DNA from: Maribacter litopenaei
GTDB lineage: Bacteria; Bacteroidota; Bacteroidia; Flavobacteriales; Flavobacteriaceae
NCBI RefSeq assembly: GCF_025244665.1
Contig: NZ_CP104205.1
Span: forward strand, 3,097,001-3,161,000
DNA: 64,000 nucleotides
Direction of reading: 5' to 3'
Within the stretch, counting starts at the first letter, position 1. Every line of letters starts with the position of its first letter. This document shows positions 10,613-21,940 of this stretch, piece by piece. The position numbers and the translations under genes were made by a program. The notes below the pieces were generated by a model. The model had not been told where the DNA came from. It saw only the letters and a program-made list of their open reading frames with translations, and searched no databases.

Positions 10613-13101
10613 CTACTTTTTTGATTTAGGTTTCGCTTTTGTCTTTTTTTTAGGGGCCTTTTTTTCAATTAATTCGGAAGCTTCCTCCAAAGACATTTTA
10701 GAAACATCGACCGTTTTGGCCAATTCTACCTTTACCTTGCCCTTGATTATATTGTGTCGGCCCCATCTAGCCTTTTCAATTCGAATACCCTGATCTGGCC
10801 AGTTTTGAACCACCTTTTCCCGTTCCTTTTGCTTTTTGTCCTCAATAAGCTCTATAATATCTTCATTGGACAAGTTATCAAAGTCATACTTTTTATTGAC
10901 ATTGATAAACACACCGTTCCATTTAATATAAGGTCCAAAACGTCCTACACCTTTGGTGACATCTTCTCCTTCATAATTGGCAATAGGAGCATCGGCCTTT
11001 TGCTTCTCTTTGATAAGCTCAATGGCTCGTTCCATCTCAACTTCCATGGCACTTTCATCTTTTGGAAGGGAAATAAAGGTCTTACCAAAACGCACATAGG
11101 ATTCAAACCTACCTACATTTGCCTCAACCTCCTCACCCTCATAAACTCCTAATTTTCTTGGAAGTTTAAAAAGATTCATGGCCTCTTCATAGGTAATCGT
11201 ATTTAAGGACTGATCGGGTAAAAGACTGGCAAATAGTGGTTTTTCCTCTTCCTCGACCGTTCCAATTTGAACCATCGGCCCAAATCGACCCAAACGTACA
11301 GAAACCTGTCTACCTGTTTTGGGGTCTTTTCCCGAACCCTTTCACCACTTGCCCTATCGGCATTTTCTTCAACATCAAGGACATTGGGATGAAAATCCTT
11401 ATAAAAGTTTTTCATCATTTTTTTCCAATCCTCCTCCCCGGTAGCAATTTCATCAAAATCCTCCTCTACCTGTGCCGTAAAGTTGTAATCCAGGATATTT
11501 CCAAAATTACTTACCAAAAAATCGGTTACAATAGTCCCAATGTCAGTAGGCACCATTTTACCCTTATCGGATCCCACGTTTTCAGTAAGATTCTTTTCCT
11601 TTATTTTATCGGCCTCCAAAACCAATTGGGAATATTTTCTTTCCGTACCCTCTATGGTTCCCTTTTCTACATAACCTCTATTTAGGATGGTAGAAATAGT
11701 TGGTGCATAGGTAGAAGGCCTTCCTATACCCAATTCCTCCAGTTTTTTAACCAAAGAAGCTTCCGTAAATCTATAGGGAGGTCTTGTAAACCTCTCCGTA
11801 GCCGTTATATAATTATTATATAGGACCTCTTCCACTTTCATAGAAGGCAACATTCCATCTTGTTCCTCTGCCAAATCCTCATCATCTACACCTTCAAGAT
11901 ATACCTTAAGAAAGCCATCAAATTTTATTACTTCCCCATTGGCAGTAAATTCCTCCGAATGTTTATCAGCTTGAATACGTACATTGGTACGTTCCAACTC
12001 TGCATCGCTCATTTGGGAGGCAACGGTTCTTTTCCAAATAAGGTCGTACAATTTAGCCTGATCACGCTCCAGGGAAGGCGATTGGTTTGACATATCGGTA
12101 GGTCTGATAGCCTCATGCGCTTCTTGGGCACCTTTTGATTTACCTGTAAAGTTTCTAACTTTACTATATTTCTCTCCGTAATTTTTTACAATTGCTTCCT
12201 TGGCGGAGTTTATAGCCTCACCGGAGAGATTGACACTATCCGTTCTCATATAGGTTATGAGTCCCGCTTCGTATAACCTTTGTGCCACTTGCATGGTTCT
12301 ACCCACCGAAAAATATAGCTTTCTTGAAGCCTCTTGTTGCAATGTTGAAGTAGTAAAAGGGGCCGAAGGGGATTTCTTGGCTGGTTTCTTATCAAGTTTG
12401 GCGACGGAATACTCGGCTCCAATATTTTGTTTCAAGAAAGCATTCGCCTCTTCCTTAGAATCAAAGGCTTTTCCCAATTTTGCCTGGAAGACGCTACCCG
12501 ATTCCGTCCGGAACTCTGCAGAAATTTTAAACGAAGCCTCTGCTGTAAAGGCCTCTATATCTCGCTCTCTTTCTACAATAAGTCTAACGGCGACCGATTG
12601 TACACGACCCGCGGACAAGCCCGGTTTTATCTTTTTCCAAAGTACAGGTGACAGCTCATACCCAACTAAACGATCCAATACCCTTCTAGCTTGTTGGGCA
12701 TTCACCAAATTATAATTTATATCCCTCGGGTTTTCGATGGCCCTTTGTATGGCCGCCTTGGTAACCGAGTTAAAAACGATTCTTTTGGTTTTCTTTTTAT
12801 CAAGTCCCAATTCTTCCGCCAAGTGCCATGATATCGCCTCTCCCTCACGGTCCTCATCACTCGCTAGCCAAATGGTTTCAGCCTTGTTCGCTAAATCCTT
12901 TAACTTCTTGACCAAGGCCTTTTTTTCTTTGTCCACAATATATTTTGGCGCAAAATCATTCTCCACATCCACTCCCAATTCCTTGGAGGGCAAATCCGCA
13001 ATATGTCCAAAACTGGACTCTACCTTAAAATCTTTTCCTAAAAATTTTTCTATGGTCTTTGCTTTTGCCGGGGACTCAACTATAACTAGATTTTTGGCCA
13101 T
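10613..13101 (-). CDS. topA: DNA topoisomerase I (one frame break)
   Basis: Type IA topoisomerase that relaxes negative supercoils. Start chosen at 13101 (MAKNLVIVESPAKAK), because the open frame upstream adds only a non-conserved extension. Toprim motifs are VIVESPAKA and SDEDREGE (81-88). The catalytic Tyr is residue 284 in LITYMRTDS. The C-terminus has no zinc fingers but four repeats of the GRFGPYIKW type, then a Lys/Pro-rich tail (APKKKTKAKPKSKK) likely to bind DNA. The frame breaks at 11330-11336, where TCCCAGAA has lost a base. Restoring it reads VLGKDPKTGRQVSVRLGRFG and gives 829 residues. Being essential, this gene cannot truly be broken in a living cell. Confidence 0.95.
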
Positions 13102-13121
13102 GCACTGTTTTTTATGAGCAA

Positions 13122-13129
13122 CAAAAGTA
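13122..13129 (-). promoter_or_regulatory. Possible -7 box for topA
   Basis: On the minus strand this reads TACTTTTG, a full match to the Bacteroidota -7 consensus TAnnTTTG, 20 nt before the topA start. I find no good -33 TTG at normal spacing. Confidence 0.45.
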
Positions 13130-13173
13130 GTCGATTTTTTTAATTTGCTTCTACATATAGCATTCACAAACAA

Positions 13174-13201
13174 AAAACACCCTTACTTCTAAAGGTGTTT
13201 T
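13174..13201 (-). terminator. Terminator after the LVIVD lipoprotein gene
   Basis: An 8-bp stem (AAAACACC at 13174-13181, GGTGTTTT at 13194-13201) followed by a T-rich run in the minus direction. It lies about 70 nt past the lipoprotein stop and separates that gene from topA. Confidence 0.65.
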
Positions 13202-13273
13202 ATTGTTTATTATAGTAAGAATAAATTCTATCTGAATATTCAATTCAGCTCAAATGTGCTTATTAATTTTATA

Positions 13274-14512
13274 TCATTTTCCGAGATATTCATACTGTCT
13301 TAAGGTACCATTACCTATCATCAACAGACTATTTTGCAAGGGTATTACATCATAGGCCTCGATATTCCGGAAATGGTTCAAAGGAGTAATATTAGGAGCA
13401 TTGCTTTTATCGAACACTTTCAAGCCATCGCTACCGTCGCAAATGAAGAGTTTGTCCCCTTTAATACCAAGTCCATTGGGCCCGAACATAGGATAAATGA
13501 CCTTTAATTCAGGATTTTTTAAATCGGATATATCCACCACATAAAGACCGCTTTCAGTATTCCCACAAAAACCGCCACCTTGGAGGGTGATATAGGCGTA
13601 GCTGCCATCAACCACAACAGGGTCACAGGCTGTTCCATGTCTAAATTCCGAAATAAACTCCGGTTTGGCAGGATCCTTTATGTCATAAATATACATTCCC
13701 TGTCTTCCGCCAATAAATAATACTTCACCTTGGGCGAAAATAGTCTCAATATCCCAAGCTACGGATACATCGTCCATGGCTACTGGAGTTTCCAAATCTG
13801 AAATATCAAAAATATTAAGGTCGCTGTAATCGACCACATATAAATAATCCCCAACGATTCTGAATCGAGCCATGGAACCACCTTGGCCTACATTTTCCTG
13901 TGCCGTATTTATTGCGTTGTCAGTTGTAAAAAATTCACAGTTATCGCATCTATATTGCTCCTCATATTCGGATACCGGTCTCCGCTCCATATTTACTTCC
14001 CAACCAACCACTACATACCTATCATAATCAATATTCCCATAGTCATAGATATCGGCCTGAGGAAACTCAACATTTTGCACCCGGACATCATAGTTCTTGT
14101 AAATGGCGTTTACCATACGGCTCGTTAAGCTTATATTGTTAATGTCTGAAATATCAAAAATGACCAAATCACCGTAACTATCGGCAAATAGCTTGTCATC
14201 CTTTATGGAAATATCATTATTCCCCTCCAACTTAATAAAAGCTATATTTTTAGGGTTTACAGGATCATTATTGTCTATCACATGAAATCCGCTACCTACA
14301 TCATTGATAAAGATAAAATCCTTATAGGCATAAATTTTTCCCGAAGACTGTATGGGAACCGGGTCAATAATATCAATGGCTTCAGCCTTAAAGGAAATGG
14401 CATCCTCGAGTATGGGCCGCGCAACCAAATAATCCCCATAAGGACCATCATCATCACAAGAAACGAATGGAAGCGCAACCAAAAACAACAACAGTATTAT
14501 ATTCTTTTTCAT
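13274..14512 (-). CDS. LVIVD-repeat lipoprotein
   Basis: 412 residues. Lipoprotein signal with lipobox FVSC (Cys19) followed by three Asp residues. Residues about 55-400 hold repeated blade-like units of the form LYVVDISDLKNPE, each with D-I-S/K-D-x-xxP spacing, typical of LVIVD repeats that build a beta-propeller. It is probably anchored at the cell surface or the periplasmic face of the outer membrane. Function is unknown; such propellers usually bind proteins or ligands. Two Cys near residue 190 (CDNC) may form a disulfide. It is monocistronic, with its own terminator. Confidence 0.75.
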   Translation of the reverse strand: MKKNIILLLFLVALPFVSCDDDGPYGDYLVARPILEDAISFKAEAIDIIDPVPIQSSGKIYAYKDFIFINDVGSGFHVIDNNDPVNPKNIAFIKLEGNNDISIKDDKLFADSYGDLVIFDISDINNISLTSRMVNAIYKNYDVRVQNVEFPQADIYDYGNIDYDRYVVVGWEVNMERRPVSEYEEQYRCDNCEFFTTDNAINTAQENVGQGGSMARFRIVGDYLYVVDYSDLNIFDISDLETPVAMDDVSVAWDIETIFAQGEVLFIGGRQGMYIYDIKDPAKPEFISEFRHGTACDPVVVDGSYAYITLQGGGFCGNTESGLYVVDISDLKNPELKVIYPMFGPNGLGIKGDKLFICDGSDGLKVFDKSNAPNITPLNHFRNIEAYDVIPLQNSLLMIGNGTLRQYEYLGK

Positions 14513-14681
14513 TTGTTTAGCAATTAATTGGTTTTACGATATTAAGATGCGAATTGATAGTCCAAGTTGCGTTATGTTTCACGAAATATTTTAGTCAAGC
14601 AACTTTAATCAACTCACATGACAACAGACTTGTTTTCAGAAATTCATAAACTATAAAATAAAGCTAAATAAAACTGTCATC

Positions 14682-14713
14682 TTGTCATATTTTTGAATAT
14701 AATGTTATCTTTG
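14682..14713 (+). promoter_or_regulatory. Promoter for the miaB operon
   Basis: The -7 box TATCTTTG at 14706-14713 matches TAnnTTTG exactly. A -33 TTG is at 14682-14684, 21 nt upstream. The box lies 35 nt before the miaB ATG. Confidence 0.75.
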
Positions 14714-14747
14714 CGCACCCTAGATTCAATGGCAATTAAAGCAGTTT

Positions 14748-16193
14748 ATGGAGAAAATAATTGATGAGAGTAAACAAGGTTCCGCTTTAAGAACCCCTAC
14801 TAAAATTCAGAATAATAGGAATCTATACATAGAAAGTTATGGCTGTCAGATGAATTTTTCCGATAGCGAGATAGTGGCCTCTATTACGGCGCAAGAAGGA
14901 TTCAATACGACCGATCAATTAGAGAATGCCGATTTAATTCTGGTGAATACTTGCTCCATCCGTGAGAAGGCCGAACTAACGGTTCGCAAACGTTTGGAGA
15001 AGTTCAATGCAATCAAAAAGGAACGACCAAACCTCAAAGTGGGTGTATTGGGGTGTATGGCAGAAAGGTTGAAGCATCAGTTCTTGGAAGAGGAAAAGAT
15101 AGTAGATATGGTCGTAGGGCCCGATGCTTATAAAGACCTTCCAAACCTCATTCAGGAAATTGATGAAGGCAGAAACGCCGTTAACGTGATACTTTCAAAG
15201 GACGAAACCTACGGGGACGTTGCCCCAGTAAGGTTAAATACAAATGGAGTTACCGCTTTTGTATCCATCACTAGGGGTTGTGACAATATGTGCACATTCT
15301 GTGTAGTACCCTTTACCCGGGGAAGGGAAAGAAGCCGGGACCCACAATCCATAATAAACGAGGTAAACGACCTTTGGGATAAAGGATTCAAGGAAGTGAC
15401 CCTATTAGGGCAAAATGTGGATAGCTATCTATGGTACGGTGGTGGTTTAAAAAAGGATTTTGGAAAGGCTTCCGAAATGGAACAGGCCATGGCAGTCAAC
15501 TTTGCCCAGTTACTGGAAAAAGTTGCACTCGCCCAACCCAAAATGAGAATACGCTTTTCCACATCCAATCCACAGGATATGACCTTGGATGTCATCCATA
15601 CCATGGCCAAGTTTGATAATATATGTAATTACATACACTTGCCAGTGCAAAGTGGGAGTAATAGAATCTTAAAAGCGATGAATCGCCTACACACCAGGGA
15701 AGAATATTTTGAGCTTATAGATGATATTAGGAAGATTATTCCCGATTGTGGTATATCCCAGGATATGATTACCGGATTTCCGACTGAAAATGAGGAAGAT
15801 CATCGAGATACGTTGAGTTTAATGGAATACGTAAGATACGACTATGGTTTCATGTTCGCATATTCGGAAAGACCGGGAACATTGGCCGAAAGAAAACTTG
15901 AAGATGACGTTCCACAAGAAATAAAAAAACGCAGGTTAGCGGAAATTATCGACTTGCAAAGACAACATTCCTACGAACGTATTAAAGCCAATCTTGGGAA
16001 AACACAGGAAGTATTGATAGAGGGGCCTTCCAAAAAATCCGATGCCCATTGGATGGGAAGAACCTCCCAAAATACCGTAGCCGTTTTCCCAAAAGAGGAA
16101 TTCAAGATTGGTGATTTTGTCATGGTGGAAATGCAGGATTGTACATCGGCAACGCTATTGGGTAAGGCCGTAGGGTATTCCACTAATAATTAA
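14748..16193 (+). CDS. miaB: tRNA-2-methylthio-N6-isopentenyladenosine synthase MiaB
   Basis: Radical-SAM methylthiotransferase that adds a methylthio group to i6A37 of tRNAs reading U-initial codons. The N-terminal UPF0004 domain has its three cluster cysteines at C33 (YGCQMN), C69 (NTCSIRE) and C103 (LGCMAER). The radical-SAM CxxxCxxC is C178-C182-C185 in [27 protein letters not shown]-binding domain ends the protein. 481 residues, usual for MiaB. It is first gene of a plus-strand run with the sigma-54 activator 18 nt downstream. Confidence 0.96.
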   Translation: MEKIIDESKQGSALRTPTKIQNNRNLYIESYGCQMNFSDSEIVASITAQEGFNTTDQLENADLILVNTCSIREKAELTVRKRLEKFNAIKKERPNLKVGVLGCMAERLKHQFLEEEKIVDMVVGPDAYKDLPNLIQEIDEGRNAVNVILSKDETYGDVAPVRLNTNGVTAFVSITRGCDNMCTFCVVPFTRGRERSRDPQSIINEVNDLWDKGFKEVTLLGQNVDSYLWYGGGLKKDFGKASEMEQAMAVNFAQLLEKVALAQPKMRIRFSTSNPQDMTLDVIHTMAKFDNICNYIHLPVQSGSNRILKAMNRLHTREEYFELIDDIRKIIPDCGISQDMITGFPTENEEDHRDTLSLMEYVRYDYGFMFAYSERPGTLAERKLEDDVPQEIKKRRLAEIIDLQRQHSYERIKANLGKTQEVLIEGPSKKSDAHWMGRTSQNTVAVFPKEEFKIGDFVMVEMQDCTSATLLGKAVGYSTNN

Positions 16194-16211
16194 GAAGATA
16201 CAGAAGTGTAA

Positions 16212-17483
16212 ATGGAAAGTATACAAAGCATAAAACAACGATTTGAAATAATTGGTCAAGACCCTAAGTTAAACAGGGCCATTGAAAAGGCTATTCAAGT
16301 TGCCCCTACCGATATATCCGTTTTGGTTACTGGTGAAAGTGGTGTCGGTAAGGAGTCCATACCCAAAATCATACATTCTCTATCTCATAGAAAACATGCG
16401 AATTATATTGCGGTAAACTGTGGCGCGATCCCGGAGGGAACCATAGACAGTGAACTTTTCGGCCATGAAAAAGGTGCCTTTACAGGTGCTACGCAAACAA
16501 GAAGTGGTTATTTTGAAGTGGCTGATGGAGGTACTATTTTCCTGGATGAAGTTGGTGAACTTCCACTAACTACTCAAGTGAGACTTCTAAGGGTTTTGGA
16601 AAATGGCGAATTTTTGAAAGTAGGTTCTTCCCAAGTACAGAAGACAAATGTTAGAATAGTGGCTGCGACCAATGTAAATATGTTCGACGCCATAAAGAAG
16701 GAAAAGTTTAGGGAAGATCTTTACTACAGGTTAAGTACTGTAGAAATTAACATTCCACCGCTACGTGAAAGACAAGAAGACATCCATTTATTATTTAGAA
16801 AGTTTGCTTCAGATTTTGGACAGAAATACAAAATGCCTACGATTCGTTTGGAGGACAGCGCTGTAGACTTATTATTGAAGTACCGATGGCCCGGTAATAT
16901 TAGGCAGTTAAGAAATATTGCGGAACAAATATCTGTCTTGGAAGAAAATCGCTCCATTGATGCCGCAACACTCAATAGTTACCTTCCTCACAGTGTGGGT
17001 AGTAACCTTCCTGCCGTTGTTAACAATAAAAAATCAGAAAGTGATTTCAGTAATGAAAGGGAAATCCTTTATAAGGTACTGTTTGATATGAAGGGGGATT
17101 TGAACGACCTTAAAAAGCTGACCATGGAACTCCTTAAAAACAACGATACACAGAAAGTACAGGAGGAAAATGAAAATCTCATTCGCAAGATATACGGTGA
17201 CAAACAGGAGGAAGAAATTGAGGAACAAGATATCTCCCCAATGGAAGTGCTGCATCTACCTGAACCCAAGATAGAACGCACCTATGCCTCTGCACCACAA
17301 GAAGACAAATATCATTTTGCTGAAGAGATTGAGGAAGAGGAAACTCTATCTTTACAGGAAAAGGAAATTGAATTGATTAAAAAGTCCTTAGATAGAAATA
17401 GAGGAAAGAGAAAAGCAGCGGCTTCCGAACTTGGAATATCAGAACGCACACTGTATCGGAAAATTAAACAGTACGATTTATAG
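16212..17483 (+). CDS. Sigma-54-dependent transcription activator without receiver domain
   Basis: 423 residues. The AAA+ domain starts almost at the N-terminus: Walker A GESGVGKE (41-48), the sigma-54 contact loop GAFTGA (88-93), Walker B GGTIFLDEVGE (106-116) and the arginine-finger region FREDLYYRL. A Fis-type helix-turn-helix ends the protein (GKRKAAASELGISERTLYRK). There is no N-terminal receiver, GAF or PAS domain to sense a signal. About 110 residues between the AAA+ and HTH parts are strongly acidic (many Glu), unlike the usual short linker. It lies between miaB and an LptE-like gene, a neighbourhood I recall as common in Flavobacteriia. The genes it controls are unknown. Confidence 0.9.
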   Translation: MESIQSIKQRFEIIGQDPKLNRAIEKAIQVAPTDISVLVTGESGVGKESIPKIIHSLSHRKHANYIAVNCGAIPEGTIDSELFGHEKGAFTGATQTRSGYFEVADGGTIFLDEVGELPLTTQVRLLRVLENGEFLKVGSSQVQKTNVRIVAATNVNMFDAIKKEKFREDLYYRLSTVEINIPPLRERQEDIHLLFRKFASDFGQKYKMPTIRLEDSAVDLLLKYRWPGNIRQLRNIAEQISVLEENRSIDAATLNSYLPHSVGSNLPAVVNNKKSESDFSNEREILYKVLFDMKGDLNDLKKLTMELLKNNDTQKVQEENENLIRKIYGDKQEEEIEEQDISPMEVLHLPEPKIERTYASAPQEDKYHFAEEIEEEETLSLQEKEIELIKKSLDRNRGKRKAAASELGISERTLYRKIKQYDL

Positions 17484-17499
17484 GATTAAAAAGAAAGCA

Positions 17500-18027
17500 T
17501 TGAAAGTAGGAAAGTATATTAGTGGATTCTATTTGATAGCCCTTATGGTGACCATAAACGGTTGTGGCATTTATAATTTTACCGGTGCAGGTCCCATAGA
17601 TGCAGAAACCTTTCAGGTAAATTACTTTCAAAATTATGCCACCCAAAGTCCAGGTTCAACCTTTGAACCAGGTATGGATAGGGATTTTACCCAGGCCCTT
17701 CAAAACAGAATATTGAATCAAACCAGTTTAGATCTGGTGAACAACGGCAATGCAGACCTTTTATACGAGGGTGAAATCACCGAATATAGGATTTCACCGA
17801 TGTCTGCCACAGCACGCCAAACTGCTGCTCAAAACCGATTATCGATAAGGGTAAAAGCCAGGTTCTATAATAGAAAAGATCCGGATGCGGATTTTGACCA
17901 AAGCTTTTCCTTTTTTTATGACTATCCAGCAAACGTGCAACTGTCCGCTGTGAAGGACGAAGCCCATGAGGTCATTTTTGAACGTATCACCCAAGACATC
18001 TTTAACGCATCCCTAGCAGATTGGTAA
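17500..18027 (+). CDS. LptE-like LPS-assembly lipoprotein
   Basis: About 175 residues. The frame is open back into the preceding gene, but a TTG at 17500 gives a sensible lipoprotein signal (hydrophobic FYLIALMVTI, then lipobox INGC). The motif GCGIYNFTGA after the Cys, the mature start around a beta-strand-rich LptE fold (TFQVNYFQNYA) and the late segment RITQDIFNASLADW match the Bacteroidota LptE-like family. LptE plugs the LptD barrel and helps insert LPS in the outer membrane. It sits directly before a repeat-type gene and secG. The exact start is uncertain; an internal ATG at 17545 would cut into the signal. Confidence 0.75.
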   Translation: MKVGKYISGFYLIALMVTINGCGIYNFTGAGPIDAETFQVNYFQNYATQSPGSTFEPGMDRDFTQALQNRILNQTSLDLVNNGNADLLYEGEITEYRISPMSATARQTAAQNRLSIRVKARFYNRKDPDADFDQSFSFFYDYPANVQLSAVKDEAHEVIFERITQDIFNASLADW

Positions 18028-18030
18028 CCT

Positions 18031-18943
18031 ATGACAATAACGGACTTTACATACTTCCTTGAACATCCCAATAAAGTTGTAGACCCTTTACAGACAAAGC
18101 AATTGGAGGATATCATTGAAGAATATCCATATTTTCAAGCGGCCCGAGCGCTCCATTTGAAAGGGCTAAAAAATCTGCACAGCTATAAATATAACAAGGC
18201 GTTAAAAATCACGGCCGCTTATACTACGGACCGCGACATTCTTTTTGATTTCATTACCTCCAAGGATTTTCTTCAATATGATTTACCGTCCTCTTCCGAA
18301 GTATTGGAATCCATAGATTCTGAAGAACCTCAATCGTCAGTTATATCAGAAAAGGAAAAGCAGTTGATCGAGGAATCCGAGGATAGGCCCCTTCCACAAG
18401 ATGTCCAAGACGCAGAACATATTTTGGATCCGTGAAATCTTTACCACCAAGGAACCTTCCGAAGAAATCAAAAAAGAGGTGAACTCCCTGGATATAGGCA
18501 AGCCCCTCAACTTTAACAAAGAGGAAAAATATTCATTTGCAGAATGGCTTCAACTTGCCTCCAAGAAAAAAATTGATCGAGAAGATAACGATGAGGGGGA
18601 AACGGTTGAAAAAGCTCGGGAAAAGGAATCAACAAATGAGGAGCCATCTAAAAAGGCTGTTCTTAAAAAGCAAAAGTTCGACCGTATAGATAAGTTCATT
18701 GCAGAAAATCCCAAAATTGTTCCGAAAGAAAATATTAAGTCTTCCTTCGATCCAAAAGACTCTATTAAAATTGACAAAAATGAGTTAATGACGGAAACTT
18801 TGGCAAGGGTTTATCCGGAGCAAAAAAAGTACAAGAAAGCCATTCAAGCCTACAAAATTTTAAGTTTGAAATATCCGGAAAAAAGTAGTTTCTTTGCAGA
18901 CCGAATAAAATCGGTGCAAAAAATTCAACAAGAAAATAAGTAG
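18031..18943 (+). CDS. Tetratricopeptide-like hypothetical protein (one frame break)
   Basis: The N-terminus (TDFTYFLEHPNKV, EEYPYFQAARALHLKGLK) and the C-terminus (ETLARVYPEQKKYKKAIQAY) look like single TPR-type helix pairs, separated by a long charged, low-complexity middle. The frame breaks at 18429-18435. Restoring GATCCAGAA in place of GATCCGTGAA reads ILDPEIFTTKEP and gives about 303 residues. Genes of this kind sit between the LptE-like gene and secG in other Flavobacteriia; a role in envelope biogenesis is only a guess from position. It starts 3 nt after the LptE-like stop and ends 5 nt before secG. Confidence 0.7.
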
Positions 18944-18948
18944 GTAAA

Positions 18949-19308
18949 ATGAGTACATTTTCAATATTTCTGATACTGATCATTATTGTTTGCTTTTTAT
19001 TGGTATTGGTAATTATGGTACAAAACCCTAAAGGCGGAGGGTTATCATCTTCTTTCGGTGGCGGAGGAAATCAAGTTGTAGGAGGTGTCAAGAAGACCGG
19101 TGACTTTTTGGACAAGAGTACCTGGACATTGGCGGGGCTTTTGGTCGTATTGATATTGGCCTCGAATATTGCCTTAAAAGGAAATTTTGGCGATGCTGAT
19201 TCTAAATTATTACAAGGTGACGATATTGAGACAACGGTACCTGAAACTTTGCCGGAGGAGGTAACTCCACCTGTCACAAACGATACTCCAACAAACGACA
19301 GTTTGTAG
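18949..19308 (+). CDS. secG: Preprotein translocase subunit SecG
   Basis: Small subunit of the SecYEG channel. 119 residues. Two membrane helices (about 3-22 and 56-76) flank the conserved cytoplasmic loop VMVQNPKGGGLSSSFGGGG. The tail is Thr/Pro/Glu-rich, as is common in Bacteroidota SecG. It is last gene of the miaB run, with a strong terminator after it. Confidence 0.95.
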   Translation: MSTFSIFLILIIIVCFLLVLVIMVQNPKGGGLSSSFGGGGNQVVGGVKKTGDFLDKSTWTLAGLLVVLILASNIALKGNFGDADSKLLQGDDIETTVPETLPEEVTPPVTNDTPTNDSL

Positions 19309-19330
19309 TCAAGACACTAATAATCCATAT

Positions 19331-19365
19331 AAAATGCCAGCTTAATGACAAGCTGGCATTTTTGT
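19331..19365 (+). terminator. Terminator after secG
   Basis: A perfect 12-bp stem (AAATGCCAGCTT at 19332-19343, AAGCTGGCATTT at 19350-19361) with a 6-nt loop and a T-run. It ends the miaB-secG unit and isolates groES. Confidence 0.9.
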
Positions 19366-19410
19366 TTTTACAATGTGTCAGTTTTTAGGTAATGGCATAA
19401 TTTCTGCCTC

Positions 19411-19427
19411 TTAAGTGTGAAACTTAA
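19411..19427. promoter_or_regulatory. Inverted repeat upstream of groES, possible operator
   Basis: TTAAGT-GTGAA-ACTTAA, a perfect 6-bp repeat with 5-nt spacer, 27 nt before the groES ATG. It is not the CIRCE element (TTAGCACTC-N9-GAGTGCTAA). No T-run follows, so it is not a terminator. A role in heat-shock control is a guess from position. Confidence 0.35.
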
Positions 19428-19453
19428 AAAAATCAATTTAAAATTTTAATATT

Positions 19454-19733
19454 ATGGCTAAAGTTAATATCAAACCATTGGCGGACAGAGTTCTTATCGA
19501 GCCGATGGCAGCTGAAACAAAAACTGCATCCGGAATCTACATTCCGAGATACGGCTAAGGAAAAACCTCAAAGGGGTAAAGTGGTTGCCGTAGGACCTGG
19601 AACCAAGGACGAAAAAGTTACTGTTAAGGTTGGTGATACCGTTCTTTACGGAAAATATGCCGGTACAGAATTAAAGTTGGATGGTTCTGACTACCTAATG
19701 ATGCGCGAAAGTGACATTTTAGCGATTATCTAA
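19454..19733 (+). CDS. groES: Co-chaperonin GroES (one frame break)
   Basis: Heptameric lid of the GroEL chamber. Reads [20 protein letters not shown], then a mobile loop with [10 protein letters not shown], later [10 protein letters not shown] and [10 protein letters not shown]. The frame breaks at 19542-19549, where TTCCAGATA appears as TTCCGAGATA (one extra base). With the base removed the gene gives 92 residues, the normal length. It is followed by groEL after 98 nt. The break in an essential gene is best read as a sequence error. Confidence 0.95.
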
Positions 19734-19818
19734 CAACATAGCTCGGATTACTCCAGCAAGAAAATCAAATTAAATACAAATAAAATTGGCCAAAGTTTCA
19801 AAAACTTGGCAAGACTTA

Positions 19819-21463
<1,645 letters not shown>

Positions 21464-21498
21464 TTCATTGAATAAAAGCAATTTATTGCAACCATATG

Positions 21499-21530
21499 AA
21501 AACCGCTCTTATATAAGAGCGGTTTTTTTT
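21499..21530 (+). terminator. Terminator after groEL
   Basis: Near-perfect palindrome AAAACCGCTCTTA / TAAGAGCGGTTTT followed by a run of T, 36 nt past the groEL stop. Confidence 0.9.
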
Positions 21531-21541
21531 AATCATAAAAA

Positions 21542-21571
21542 AACCACCTTCTTTCTTTACAGAAGGTGGTT
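21542..21571 (-). terminator. Terminator of the small basic ORF
   Basis: An 11-bp stem (AACCACCTTCT at 21542-21552, AGAAGGTGGTT at 21561-21571). In the minus direction a T-run follows, and it lies about 40 nt past the stop of the 32-residue ORF. That it has its own terminator, distinct from groEL's, supports the small gene. Confidence 0.75.
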
Positions 21572-21614
21572 TCTTTTTCCAAAAGTAAGGCCTATCCCAT
21601 AGGTCCGAACATGA

Positions 21615-21713
21615 CTACTTCTTTCTAGGAGCAGCTTTTGGAGCAGCCTTTTTACCAGCTTTTGCCGGTGAAGGTTTCCCAGCTGTTTTACCAGCTGATT
21701 TTGCTTGTGCCAT
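21615..21713 (-). CDS. 32-residue Lys/Ala/Pro-rich basic protein
   Basis: Very short ORF from ATG at 21713 to TAG at 21615. Composition is extreme: 10 Ala, 9 Lys, 1 Arg, 4 Pro, 4 Gly and no acidic residue (for example AKAGKKAAPKAAPRKK). This resembles the C-terminal tails of histone-H1-like or HU-like DNA-binding proteins, and the tail of TopA in this same window. It has its own downstream hairpin (21542-21571) and stands alone between groEL and the GAF-protein gene. I infer binding to nucleic acid; no homologue can be named from the sequence alone. Confidence 0.6.
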   Translation of the reverse strand: MAQAKSAGKTAGKPSPAKAGKKAAPKAAPRKK

Positions 21714-21940
21714 TTGGTATCTAATTATTAGAAATTTGAGCTAAAGTATTCCAGTTTTTGATCCTTGATATTTTTGTTATGAAAATATTAACTAAAATAC
21801 AGCTGCACTATATGAACACAACTTATAAGTATCTGTTTTTAAGAATTTTATAATCAATTAGGCAACCTTGAAATTTTAAAGTCAAACCATTGCATTTTTA
21901 ATTGTTTAACCCCAATTTTACACCTCAAATAAACTCGTAT

